This document shows positions 56,463 to 64,000 of a DNA stretch of 64,000 nt, in pieces. Position numbers and translations under genes: made by a program. Numbering within the stretch: position 1 is the first letter of the stretch; each line of letters starts with the position of its first letter. The DNA comes from Aurantiacibacter atlanticus (lineage in GTDB: Bacteria; Pseudomonadota; Alphaproteobacteria; Sphingomonadales; Sphingomonadaceae): assembly GCF_001077815.2 (NCBI RefSeq), contig NZ_CP011310.1, forward strand, positions 186,001 through 250,000, read 5' to 3'. The notes under the pieces are model-generated. The model had not been told where the DNA came from. It saw nothing but the letters and a program-made list of their open reading frames with translations, and made no database searches.

Positions 56463-57440
56463 ATGCGCATGACCGCCATTGCCGAACAACCACTCGCCGC
56501 GCCCCAGCATAATGATGTCGGGCCAGATCAATATGCCGCGCTTCCGGATGTTACTTCGGACGTATTTACCGCCCCGCTCCAGCGGCCCACACATGTGGGG
56601 GAAGATTGGCTGGAACCGGCGCAGACACACTATTCCTCCGAAGATGACAGCGTGTGGGACGATCTTTTCGCCCGGCAGATGGATATCCTTCCGGGCCGCG
56701 CCTGTTCGGCCATGCTTTCTGGCATGGACAAGCTTGATCTTGGCAAGGGCGGCGTGCCTGATTTTGGCCGCCTGAGCGAGGAATTGGGCGGGCTGACAGG
56801 ATGGAGCGTGGTGCCCGTGCCCATGCTCATCCCAGACCATGTGTTCTTCTGGCATCTTGCCAACCGCCGTTTCCCCGCAGGCAATTTCATCCGCACGCGC
56901 GAGACATTCGATTACATTCAAGAGCCGGATGTCTTCCACGACGTATTCGGTCACGTTCCGCTGCTGACCGATCCGACATTTGCCGATTACATGCAGGAAT
57001 ATGGCCGTGCTGGCTGGAATGCGATGCGCTATAATCGGCTCAAGGCACTGGGCGCGCTTTACTGGTATACAGTGGAATTCGGCCTCATCATGGAAAATGG
57101 TGAACCGCGCATCTTCGGGGCGGGCATTTCCTCTGGCCCGACAGAGGCTGTATTTGCGCTGGAAGCCCAGTCGCCCAACCGCATCATGCTCAATGTCGAC
57201 AGGGTAATGCGCACCGATTACGTCATCGACGACTTGCAGCCGACCTATTTCGTGATCGAGAGCTTTGGCGATCTTTACCGTCAGACGGTGGAGCGCGATT
57301 TCGAGCGGCTTTACCGTAGCCTTGGGCCCGGGTTTACCTATGCCAATTCGGCCGTGATCGATGTCGACAATGTGCTGCATCGCGGCAGTCAGGAATATTT
57401 CCTGCGTGGCGGGCGGGGCAGCGCGGCTGTACCGGTCTGA
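56463..57440 (+). CDS. phhA: phenylalanine 4-monooxygenase
   Basis: Hydroxylates L-phenylalanine to tyrosine with tetrahydropterin and O2 using non-haem iron. The 325-residue protein is a single catalytic domain, as in other bacteria. The iron is held by the two His in FHDVFGHVPLL plus the Glu in YWYTVEFGL; the RTRETFDYIQEPD segment upstream binds the pterin. ATG 56463 is used, with 56469 as alternative. It needs pterin recycling (phhB), not seen nearby. A strong terminator follows. Confidence 0.96.
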   Translation: MRMTAIAEQPLAAPQHNDVGPDQYAALPDVTSDVFTAPLQRPTHVGEDWLEPAQTHYSSEDDSVWDDLFARQMDILPGRACSAMLSGMDKLDLGKGGVPDFGRLSEELGGLTGWSVVPVPMLIPDHVFFWHLANRRFPAGNFIRTRETFDYIQEPDVFHDVFGHVPLLTDPTFADYMQEYGRAGWNAMRYNRLKALGALYWYTVEFGLIMENGEPRIFGAGISSGPTEAVFALEAQSPNRIMLNVDRVMRTDYVIDDLQPTYFVIESFGDLYRQTVERDFERLYRSLGPGFTYANSAVIDVDNVLHRGSQEYFLRGGRGSAAVPV

Positions 57441-57480
57441 TCTGCGTCCCCCGCGCACCGGCACTTTCACGCCAGACACA

Positions 57481-57514
57481 AAAAAGGCCAGCACCCATCG
57501 GGGCTGGCCTTTTT
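57481..57514. terminator. bidirectional rho-independent terminator
   Basis: AAAAAGGCCAGC at 57481-57492 pairs with GCTGGCCTTTTT at 57503-57514 over a 10-base loop. A-rich and T-rich ends make it work on both strands; it lies between phhA (plus) and the convergent small lipoprotein gene. Confidence 0.88.
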
Positions 57515-57543
57515 CATTAATCGCGAGAATGCGAAAAAGCGTC

Positions 57544-57795
57544 TTAGTTGACGGCTTCTTCCATGTCTTCGGTCATCGCATCGGTGTCACCTTCGGCGGC
57601 ATCTTCGATGTCGTCAGCTTCAGCTTCGATAGCGTCGGCTTCTTCGTCAGTCAGAACGCCGGCATCTTCCATCTCGTCAGCCTGGTCTTCCATGGCTTCA
57701 GCCTGCTCTTCAGCAGCTTCTTCAGCGGGGCTGTCACAAGCGGCGACGCCGAGGCCGAGAACTGCGGCAGAGGCGAAAGCGATAATCTTCTTCAT
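57544..57795 (-). CDS. small acidic lipoprotein
   Basis: An 83-residue protein with a clear lipoprotein signal peptide and lipobox VAAC (cysteine at residue 20). The mature part is nearly all Glu, Asp and Ala with only one short less charged stretch (AGVLTDEEADAI) that resembles one turn of an EF-hand-like helix. A Shine-Dalgarno (AAGGGA) sits just before the start. It resembles the 55.9 kb lipoprotein in size, acidity and signal type, so they may be paralogues. Function is unknown. Confidence 0.7.
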   Translation of the reverse strand: MKKIIAFASAAVLGLGVAACDSPAEEAAEEQAEAMEDQADEMEDAGVLTDEEADAIEAEADDIEDAAEGDTDAMTEDMEEAVN

Positions 57796-58148
57796 CAGTA
57801 TTTCCCTTCATGGTGAGCTGGCCACGAGGCCTGCCCTTAACCTTGGTAAACTGCAATTTTGCCGGTGTCTTGGACCGGACCGCAGTAGCCTTAGCGGAAA
57901 AACTACGAGATTGAACCACAAAAACACATTTAGGCCACAATCTGCGCATTTACGGCGTAACAGCATAGCAATTGATTGCCCCGCCTTACTGCCTGAATAA
58001 CCACGGACATTTGAAATGACCGGAAAACCAGGTGGCTGGCGACATGCTCTTGCGCCGTTACTCATGCATAACAGGCTAAGCTCGCCTTTGTTCCGCCATA
58101 TTTCGCGAATTTTTTTCTTGCAGCTTTCGGTCGCCCTCATGGCGCATT
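57796..58148. other. intergenic stretch with no gene recognised
   Basis: About 350 bases between the acidic lipoprotein start and the uppP stop. It is more AT-rich than its surroundings. Two open frames exist on opposite strands (57808-58140 minus and 58016-58234 plus) but neither has coding-like composition, so none is called. The promoter of the minus-strand lipoprotein gene should lie in the 57.8-57.95 kb part. Confidence 0.4.
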
Positions 58149-58943
58149 TCAGAAGAAGGCCAGCAGCGCTATGCCCATCGCCACACGATAAACCACAAAT
58201 ACCAGCATCGAGGCTTTCTTCAGGAAGTTCATGAGAAACGCCATGGTGAGGAATGCCGCCACAAATGTCAGCGCGCCCGCAATCAAGGCATCGGTCTGCA
58301 TCTGTGCAGAGGCTTCAGCCAAATCGAGCGCGGCCAACAGACCTGCGCCGGCCACCGCAGGTATCGCCAGCAGAAAGGAAAAGCGCGCCGCTTCTACCCG
58401 TTTGTAGCCGAGGATGCGGGCCATGGTCATGGTCGAACCTGAACGGCTGGTGCCCGGTATCAGCGCCATTGCCTGCGCGAGGCCCACCAGCAGCGCATCG
58501 CGCCAGGTCACATCTTCATAGCTCTTGGTTTGCTTGCCCCAGCGATCCGCCGCGCCGAGCAGCAGGCCGTAGACAATCAGATTCACCGCCACGAGATCGG
58601 TGATGCGGAAACTCTCGAGATAGCCGCCAAGCTTGAGAAACAGGCCGACCGCCACGGCAGGTATGGTGCCGACAACCACCCACCAGAACAAGCGCTTTTG
58701 TTCAGGTTCCTTGCCAATGCCGATGCTGGCGAAGCCGCCCTTGGCCAGACCCAGCACATCGCGCCAGAAATAGATGATGATCGCCAGCAGTGATCCCACA
58801 TGCACCGCGACATCGATCATCGGGCCCTGGTCGGGAAAATTGGTCAGATGGGGGATCAGGATCAGATGTCCCGAAGAGGAAATCGGCAGAAATTCGGTGA
58901 TGCCCTGGACCACAGCGATGAGCAGAAGCTGGAGAAAGGTCAT
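58149..58943 (-). CDS. uppP: undecaprenyl-diphosphatase
   Basis: Recycles undecaprenyl pyrophosphate to the lipid carrier needed for cell wall synthesis. The 264-residue inner-membrane protein has about eight helices and the BacA/UppP signature motifs: VQGITEFLPISSSGHL near the start (Glu and His catalytic) and ALIPGTSRSGSTMTMA in the middle. Loss would reduce bacitracin tolerance. ATG 58943 is preferred, since an earlier start at 59000 adds 19 non-family residues. Convergent with nothing; downstream is the AT-rich gap. Confidence 0.96.
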   Translation of the reverse strand: MTFLQLLLIAVVQGITEFLPISSSGHLILIPHLTNFPDQGPMIDVAVHVGSLLAIIIYFWRDVLGLAKGGFASIGIGKEPEQKRLFWWVVVGTIPAVAVGLFLKLGGYLESFRITDLVAVNLIVYGLLLGAADRWGKQTKSYEDVTWRDALLVGLAQAMALIPGTSRSGSTMTMARILGYKRVEAARFSFLLAIPAVAGAGLLAALDLAEASAQMQTDALIAGALTFVAAFLTMAFLMNFLKKASMLVFVVYRVAMGIALLAFF

Positions 58944-59007
58944 TGCGCTCTTGGATCCAATATAAACTGCGGCGAAGCGCCGCCCATGCTCGCTCGCCAA
59001 AACAGAA

Positions 59008-59036
59008 ACGGGGGCGAAGTCAAGCCTCGCCCCCGT
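59008..59036 (-). terminator. rho-independent terminator after the M13 peptidase gene
   Basis: A 10-bp stem (59008-59017 with 59027-59036; ACGGGGGCGA and its complement) with a 9-base loop. On the minus strand it is followed by a T-rich stretch (TTTCTGTTTT). It lies 22 bases beyond the peptidase stop codon and before the uppP start. Confidence 0.8.
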
Positions 59037-59058
59037 CCATTTGCAGTTTGCGCCAGTG

Positions 59059-61179
59059 CTACCAGATCTTCACCCGCTCCTCGGGCGGAAGGTACAGCGC
59101 ATCGTCCTCGGTAACGTCGAACGCGTCATACCAGGCATCATGGTGACGCACGGCATTGTTGGCGCGGAATTCGCCCGGCGGATGATTGGCGGTCATCACG
59201 CGGCTGCGCAGGCTCGCCTCCCGCTCCATGGAGCGCCAGATCTGGCCGAAGCCGAGGAAGAAGCGCTGGTCGCCCGTTAACCCGTCAATCACAGGCGCTT
59301 CCTCGCCATCCAGCGAGAGGCGATAGGCATTGTAAGCCATTTGCAGGCCAACGACGTCGCCCAGCGTTTCACCAATGGACTGGCGCCCGCGCAGGCAGAC
59401 CGGGCCTTCCTCGCTCTCGACAGGGCAATAAGCCTCGATCAACGTCATCAACTGGCTCGCCTTGGCTTCGAACCCCTCGCGATCCTGCGCCTCCCACCAA
59501 TTGCGCAATGTGCCGGTTGCATCATATTGCGAGCCCTGATCGTCGAAGCCGTGACCGATTTCGTGCCCTATGACCGCTCCGATTCCGCCATAATTGACCG
59601 CTTTATCCGCCTCCAAGCCGAAGAAGGGTTGCTGCAGGATGGCTGCAGGGAATACGATCTGGTTGAAGACCGGCGAATAATAGGCATTCACCGTCTGCGG
59701 GAACATACCCCAGCGTGTGCGGTCGACCGGACCGGGTAGGCGTTCGAGCGAATCATTGATCGACCAGCGCATCGCACTGATCCGGTTGCCCAGCGGATCA
59801 TCCGCAATGATCACAAGGCCGTCATAGGTCTCATATTCATCGGGATGGCCGATCATCGGGGTGAAACCTTCAAGCTTGGTCAGCGCCTCGGCAACAGTCT
59901 CCTGGGTCATCCATTCATTGGTTTCGATGTCGGCGCGCATGGCCCGTTGCAGATTGGCCACCAGCGCATCCATCCGTGCCTTGGCTTCGGCGGGAAAATG
60001 GCGTTCGACATAGAGCGCGCCAAGCTGTTCGCCCAATTGCTCTCCAACCGCCGAAATTGCGCGCTTCCAGCGTGGCTGCTGCTCTTCACGGCCGCTGATA
60101 GTGCGTCCGAACAGTTCAAAAGTCGCAGCGTCGATCTCGCTTGAAAGCACAGCACCATTATTCGACAGGAATTGCGCGGCCATATAGGCCTTGAGCGTGG
60201 AGAGCGGGGTGGTAGTCAATAGCTCCATCATCGCTGGCAAGCCGCCACCGATCATGTCGAGCTGTTCCTGCGTCAGCTCCATTTCCTCGATTTCCTGTGC
60301 CGTCGGCGGCAGTTGGGAAGCAAGATACCGCTCCTGCCCGGCTAGCTTGCCTGCTTCCAGAACGGCCTGGATCGGAAAATCACCTGCCAGTTCTGCAAGG
60401 TCTGCCGGGGTCAGTTCATTATAGGTGAGATTGGGCAGGCGGAACATCTGCCGCGCCCATTCCAGTTCTGCCACATCATGCTCAAAGGCATAGACCGCCA
60501 CCGCAGCAGCGGCAGGATCCTGATAACCGGCCTGTCCCAGAAGGAAGGTGAGATAATCTACGTATTTTTCCCGGATTTCCAGATTGTCGGCACTGTCGAC
60601 GAGATAATAATCACGGTCAGGCAAGCCCATTCCGCTAAACCCGATAGATGCGACATAGGAATCAGGGTTGCGGGCATCGACGGTCACACCGGCGCTCACC
60701 AGCGTGGGGTAACCGGGTTCTTCGGAAAGTCCGGCAAGCGCGGCCAGATCGGGCGCGGCAAAGATATTCTGCAGATAGGGTTGCGCGGGCGCGAGGCCGG
60801 AAGCATCAATCGCCGCGACATCAAAATAAGCGTTATAGGCATCAACGATACGCCGCTCGGGCGTGCCCGGTGCCGGATTGGACGCAACAAGTTCTGCAAC
60901 CAGCGCTTCTATGTCGCGGGTCGATTTTTCGGCCAGCATGTCGAATGCGCCGAAGCGCGCACGGTCAGCAGGAATGGGGTTGGCTGCGATCCAGCGACCA
61001 TTGACATAGTCGAAGAAATTGTCGCCCGGATCCACCGAGGGATCGAGCGCATCGGGCGAAACGCCCCATGTTCCAAAATCCATCGTCGGCGTGGCATCAG
61101 CCTCGTCCTGCGCGATGGCCGGCGCGGCGAGCGCAAGACCCAGGGTTGAAACTGTCGTGGCAAGAAAAATGCGAATCAT
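59059..61179 (-). CDS. M13 family zinc metallopeptidase (neprilysin-like)
   Basis: A 706-residue secreted peptidase with a signal peptide (AIAQD near residue 24). Zinc site: His539 in VIGHEIGHGFDDQG, with the downstream ETLGDVVGL Glu as third ligand, and the substrate-binding NAYY motif just upstream. Bacterial M13 enzymes such as PepO cleave short peptides in the periplasm or outside. No transport partner lies nearby. Its stop is followed by a terminator. The gene is downstream of the MsbA-like exporter, with about 150 bases between. Confidence 0.95.
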   Translation of the reverse strand: MIRIFLATTVSTLGLALAAPAIAQDEADATPTMDFGTWGVSPDALDPSVDPGDNFFDYVNGRWIAANPIPADRARFGAFDMLAEKSTRDIEALVAELVASNPAPGTPERRIVDAYNAYFDVAAIDASGLAPAQPYLQNIFAAPDLAALAGLSEEPGYPTLVSAGVTVDARNPDSYVASIGFSGMGLPDRDYYLVDSADNLEIREKYVDYLTFLLGQAGYQDPAAAAVAVYAFEHDVAELEWARQMFRLPNLTYNELTPADLAELAGDFPIQAVLEAGKLAGQERYLASQLPPTAQEIEEMELTQEQLDMIGGGLPAMMELLTTTPLSTLKAYMAAQFLSNNGAVLSSEIDAATFELFGRTISGREEQQPRWKRAISAVGEQLGEQLGALYVERHFPAEAKARMDALVANLQRAMRADIETNEWMTQETVAEALTKLEGFTPMIGHPDEYETYDGLVIIADDPLGNRISAMRWSINDSLERLPGPVDRTRWGMFPQTVNAYYSPVFNQIVFPAAILQQPFFGLEADKAVNYGGIGAVIGHEIGHGFDDQGSQYDATGTLRNWWEAQDREGFEAKASQLMTLIEAYCPVESEEGPVCLRGRQSIGETLGDVVGLQMAYNAYRLSLDGEEAPVIDGLTGDQRFFLGFGQIWRSMEREASLRSRVMTANHPPGEFRANNAVRHHDAWYDAFDVTEDDALYLPPEERVKIW

Positions 61180-61327
61180 AAGGCGGTCCCCGTTTTCGGA
61201 TCAGTCGTTTGATGAAGGCCCAGTTTGGCGAAAGAGTATCGTTGCCTAGCCAAAGGAGACCCATTGTTTCTGTCGTTACCAAATCGATTAAGCACCGATT
61301 TTCATCGACGCAAGCCTTGGCGATCAG

Positions 61328-63142
61328 TCAATCGGTCTGGGTCCGCTCCATCGCCGCGTCATCGAATTGCAGCGCGGCAAGGCGGGAATAGAGGCCGCCC
61401 GCGGCGCTCAAGCTGTTGTGATCGCCGGTTTCGACAATGCGTCCATCCTCCATCACAACGATCCGATCTGCCGCACGAACAGTGGCCAGCCGGTGCGCAA
61501 TGACCAGCGTGGTGCGGTCCTGCATCAAATGTTCGAGCGCGTCCTGCACGAGCCGCTCACTTTCTGCATCAAGTGCACTGGTCGCTTCGTCCAGCAGCAG
61601 GATCGGTGCATCGCGCAGCAACGCACGGGCGATGGCCATGCGCTGGCGCTGGCCGCCCGAAAGGCGCGCGCCCCCTTCGCCAAGGAATGTGTCGAGACCA
61701 TTGGGCAAGGCTCGCAGAAAATCTTCTGCATTGGCGACCCGGGCCGCTTCCCAAATTGCGTCTTCATCCGCATCCCATGCGCCGTAGCGCAAATTGTCGC
61801 GGGCACTGGCGGCGAACAATATGCCTTCCTGCGGCACAATGGCCATGCGCTGGCGAATCTGTCTGGGATCGACCTGCGTCAGCGCGACGCCATCCAGCTT
61901 GATGCGGCCTTCCTGCGGATCATAGAACCGTTCCACCAGCTGGAAAATGGTCGATTTACCCGCGCCCGAAGGGCCGACGATGGCCACCGACTCACCCGGC
62001 TCCACCACCAGGGAAAAATCGCTGATAGCGCTTTCGGCAGGGCGCGTGGGGTAGGAGAAAGTGACCTTTTCAAACGAAAGGCTGCCGCGAGCAGGTTCCG
62101 GTAACGGCTGCGGACGGGCAGGCGCGACAATCTCGGGCCGTTCCTCCAGCAATTCACTCAGGCGGCCAGCAGCCCCTGCCCCGCGCAACAAGTCTCCAAA
62201 AACTTCGGTGAGCGAGCCGAATGCGCCAGCGGTAATTGCTCCTGCAAGGACAAAGGCGCTGATCGTGCCGCCCGTAATCGTGCCTTCATTGACCATGGTG
62301 GCACCGCGCCACATCAGGATGGTGAGCGCACCGAAAATCAGCGTGATAAGCATTGCCGTCATCACCGCACGCACCAGAATGCGAATGCGCGCAGTAGCAA
62401 AGGCCCGCGCTACCGCGTCGCCGAAACGACCTGCCTCGCGCTCTTCCTGATTGAAACCCTGCACGATCTTCATGGCCGACAGGATTTCCGTTGTGATGCC
62501 ACCCACATCGGCCACACGGTCTTGGCTGGACCGGCTGATATCGCGCAGGCGCCGGCCGAACAGGGCGATGGGGACAATGACCAGTGGAATGCCTGCCAGC
62601 AGCCACACCGCCAGCTGTGGGGCAAGCCAGAACAGATAGGCCGTGCCGAATACCGCCATGATCGAATTGCGCAACGCCACCGAAACGGTCGTCCCCACAA
62701 CCTGCTCAATAACTGCGGTATCGGCTGTCATGCGGGAGGAAATCTCGCGCGGGCTGTTCTTTTCGAAAAAGGACGGAGACAGACGCAGCAGGTTTTCATA
62801 AACCTTGCAGCGGACGTCCGCCACAACCCGTTCACCCACCCAGCTGACGAAATAAAAACGCATCGCCGTGCCCAGCCCCAATATGCTGACCAGCAACAGC
62901 AGATAGCGGAACCACCGCCCGACATCGCCTTCGCCGCCAAAGCCCCGGTCGACGATGAGCTTGGCTGCTGTTGGCAATGCCAGTGAGGTGATCATGGCCG
63001 TGACCACCAGCGCAATTACCGCCAGTGCGATCTGCAAGGGGTATTTGGCCGCTTCACGCGCGATCATCTTGAGCGGGCGCAGGCTCTTGCTCGCGGCGGG
63101 GCCGGATTTGCCTTTGTCGTCTCGCGTTTTGGGAAGAGCCAT
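61328..63142 (-). CDS. MsbA/LmrA-like ABC exporter (fused permease and ATPase)
   Basis: A 604-residue half-transporter: six helices in the first 330 residues, then an ABC ATPase with Walker A GPSGAGKST, signature LSGGQRQRMAIARALL, Walker B ILLLDEATSALD and the H-loop VIAHRLATV. It exports hydrophobic compounds or lipids, like MsbA; substrate unknown. ATG 63142 is preferred (MALPKTRDD start), though a longer frame begins at 63244. Divergent from the PHA depolymerase gene. Confidence 0.93.
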   Translation of the reverse strand: MALPKTRDDKGKSGPAASKSLRPLKMIAREAAKYPLQIALAVIALVVTAMITSLALPTAAKLIVDRGFGGEGDVGRWFRYLLLLVSILGLGTAMRFYFVSWVGERVVADVRCKVYENLLRLSPSFFEKNSPREISSRMTADTAVIEQVVGTTVSVALRNSIMAVFGTAYLFWLAPQLAVWLLAGIPLVIVPIALFGRRLRDISRSSQDRVADVGGITTEILSAMKIVQGFNQEEREAGRFGDAVARAFATARIRILVRAVMTAMLITLIFGALTILMWRGATMVNEGTITGGTISAFVLAGAITAGAFGSLTEVFGDLLRGAGAAGRLSELLEERPEIVAPARPQPLPEPARGSLSFEKVTFSYPTRPAESAISDFSLVVEPGESVAIVGPSGAGKSTIFQLVERFYDPQEGRIKLDGVALTQVDPRQIRQRMAIVPQEGILFAASARDNLRYGAWDADEDAIWEAARVANAEDFLRALPNGLDTFLGEGGARLSGGQRQRMAIARALLRDAPILLLDEATSALDAESERLVQDALEHLMQDRTTLVIAHRLATVRAADRIVVMEDGRIVETGDHNSLSAAGGLYSRLAALQFDDAAMERTQTD

Positions 63143-63345
63143 GTCCGCCAGCGCACTAACTAAAAGGGCGCGTTCGTCAAGCGGCCCCTGTCCAAGATTT
63201 TTGCACTTTCGGGGACCCATCGGCCTCATGCTGCATTGCAACAACTCCCATTTAAGGGCATGTTCAAAGCCTAAATCGCTAATGGCACCCCCAAGAAGTG
63301 CCTGGCATGAAGGCCCTTCAGGTCATTTCGCAGGAGATATCAGTC

Positions 63346-64000
63346 TTGCTTTATTCCGCATATGAAATGCAGCGCGCCTTGCTTGGCTCTGCCAGCAATT
63401 GGGCAATGGTCGGCGCGAATCTTTTGAACAATCCCGCTTTGCCAATGGGTTACTTCGGCGCCGGTCCAGCTGCTGCGAGCGCGCTGAAGGTTTTTGCCCA
63501 TCTGCATGAAGAGCGCGGCAAACCCGATTTCGATCTAGAGCCGGTGGATGTCGATGGCATATTGAAGCCGATTTCGGAATCCGTCGTATTCGAAAAGCCT
63601 TTTGGCTCATTACGGCGTTTCGTCCGCGATGATCTGCCCGACAATGCGCCCAAACTGCTGATTGTCGCACCCATGAGCGGGCATTACGCCACGCTTTTGC
63701 GCGGAACGGTGCAGCGCATGGTGCAGAATCAAGAGGTATATATCTCCGACTGGGCCGATGCCCGACTTGTCCCGCTGTCGGAAGGGCGGTTCGATCTGGA
63801 CGATTATATCGATTATCTTATCGAATTCCTGCAATTCATCGGCCCCAACACGCATATGCTGGCGGTGTGCCAGCCTTCTGTGCCCGCTTTTGCCGCTGCA
63901 GCCGTGATGGGCGCTGCCAAGGACAAGTGCCGTCCGGCCACGCTGACCATGATGGGCGGCCCGATCGACACGCGCGCCAGTCCTACCGGCGTGAACGATC
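63346..64000 (+). CDS. intracellular polyhydroxyalkanoate depolymerase (N-terminal part, cut by window edge)
   Basis: The first 218 residues of a PHA depolymerase, an enzyme that breaks down storage polyester granules. The start LYSAYEMQRALLGSASNWA, then the HEERGKPDF and FVRDDLPDNAPKLLIVAPMSGHYATLLRGTV regions are typical of the 'polyhydroxyalkanoate depolymerase' family. A cysteine nucleophile is expected in AVCQPSVPA near residue 175, which fits intracellular PhaZ. The start is TTG 63346, with GGAG 9 bases before it; no ATG fits the family N-terminus. The gene continues past the window edge. Confidence 0.9.
   Translation, partial: MLYSAYEMQRALLGSASNWAMVGANLLNNPALPMGYFGAGPAAASALKVFAHLHEERGKPDFDLEPVDVDGILKPISESVVFEKPFGSLRRFVRDDLPDNAPKLLIVAPMSGHYATLLRGTVQRMVQNQEVYISDWADARLVPLSEGRFDLDDYIDYLIEFLQFIGPNTHMLAVCQPSVPAFAAAAVMGAAKDKCRPATLTMMGGPIDTRASPTGVND

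Noticed and set aside
57808..58234. Two open frames on opposite strands in the gap before uppP
   Set aside because: Neither has a ribosome binding site, domain or coding-like codon use.

Overview
The window looks like ordinary chromosome from a GC-rich alphaproteobacterium of the order Sphingomonadales, probably Erythrobacteraceae. This is inferred from the gene content: an approximately 850-residue GyrB, a RibA with a long N-terminal extension, an HWE-family histidine kinase, phenylalanine 4-monooxygenase, a MidA-type methyltransferase next to Lgt, and many sphingomonad-style small lipoproteins. No rRNA, tRNA, CRISPR array, insertion sequence or prophage was recognised. About 63 protein-coding genes are called, on both strands, mostly in short operons with 4-bp start/stop overlaps.

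Layout. 1-5.1 kb: a truncated ABC ATPase, a small zinc-ribbon protein, a DUF924 protein, a CHRD lipoprotein followed by two unrecognised coupled genes, and guaA. 5.1-9.8 kb: a possibly frameshifted small ORF coupled to gyrB, an AI-2E family permease and an M50-like metalloprotease. 9.7-15.8 kb (minus strand): an EEP-family hydrolase, an acyltransferase, a lipoprotein, and a leucine-degradation operon (ivd, mccB) with a CPBP protease between the two enzymes. 15.9-22.4 kb: an HWE sensor kinase, midA-lgt, glnD. 22.4-27.1 kb: a PilZ protein, an envelope protein, a YggS-type PLP protein, a ThiE-like protein, ftsK.

27.1-31.5 kb is the most interesting part. A RimB-like retropepsin and RimK overlap by 4 bp and follow ftsK. 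Next comes a predicted outer-membrane beta-barrel, then a UUP1-type seven-TM protein lacking the usual transglutaminase-like domain, then a second RimK-related ATP-grasp ligase whose start lies inside the 7TM gene in another frame. This places two amino-acid ligases, a protease, an inner-membrane protein and an outer-membrane protein together.

31.6-40.5 kb: a HerA-like ATPase, alanine dehydrogenase, a diguanylate cyclase without an I-site, a thioesterase, oligopeptidase B and an M24 aminopeptidase. 40.6-43.5 kb: an EF-hand protein, an OmpR-type regulator and a histidine kinase form an operon preceded by three TGCGACAA repeats. 43.5-49.6 kb: a second HerA-like ATPase, pabB-pabC, an aminotransferase, a RluA-type pseudouridine synthase, arfB and rpmG. 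49.7-57.8 kb: a LolA-like protein, a candidate sRNA with a strong terminator and a fourth TGCGACAA copy upstream, xth, ribA, a DksA/TraR zinc finger, a beta-helix protein, recQ, acidic small lipoproteins and phhA. 58.1-64 kb: uppP, an M13 peptidase, an MsbA-like exporter and a truncated PHA depolymerase gene.

Identities rest on motifs read in the translations. Start choices, regulatory sites and the sRNA are inferences.
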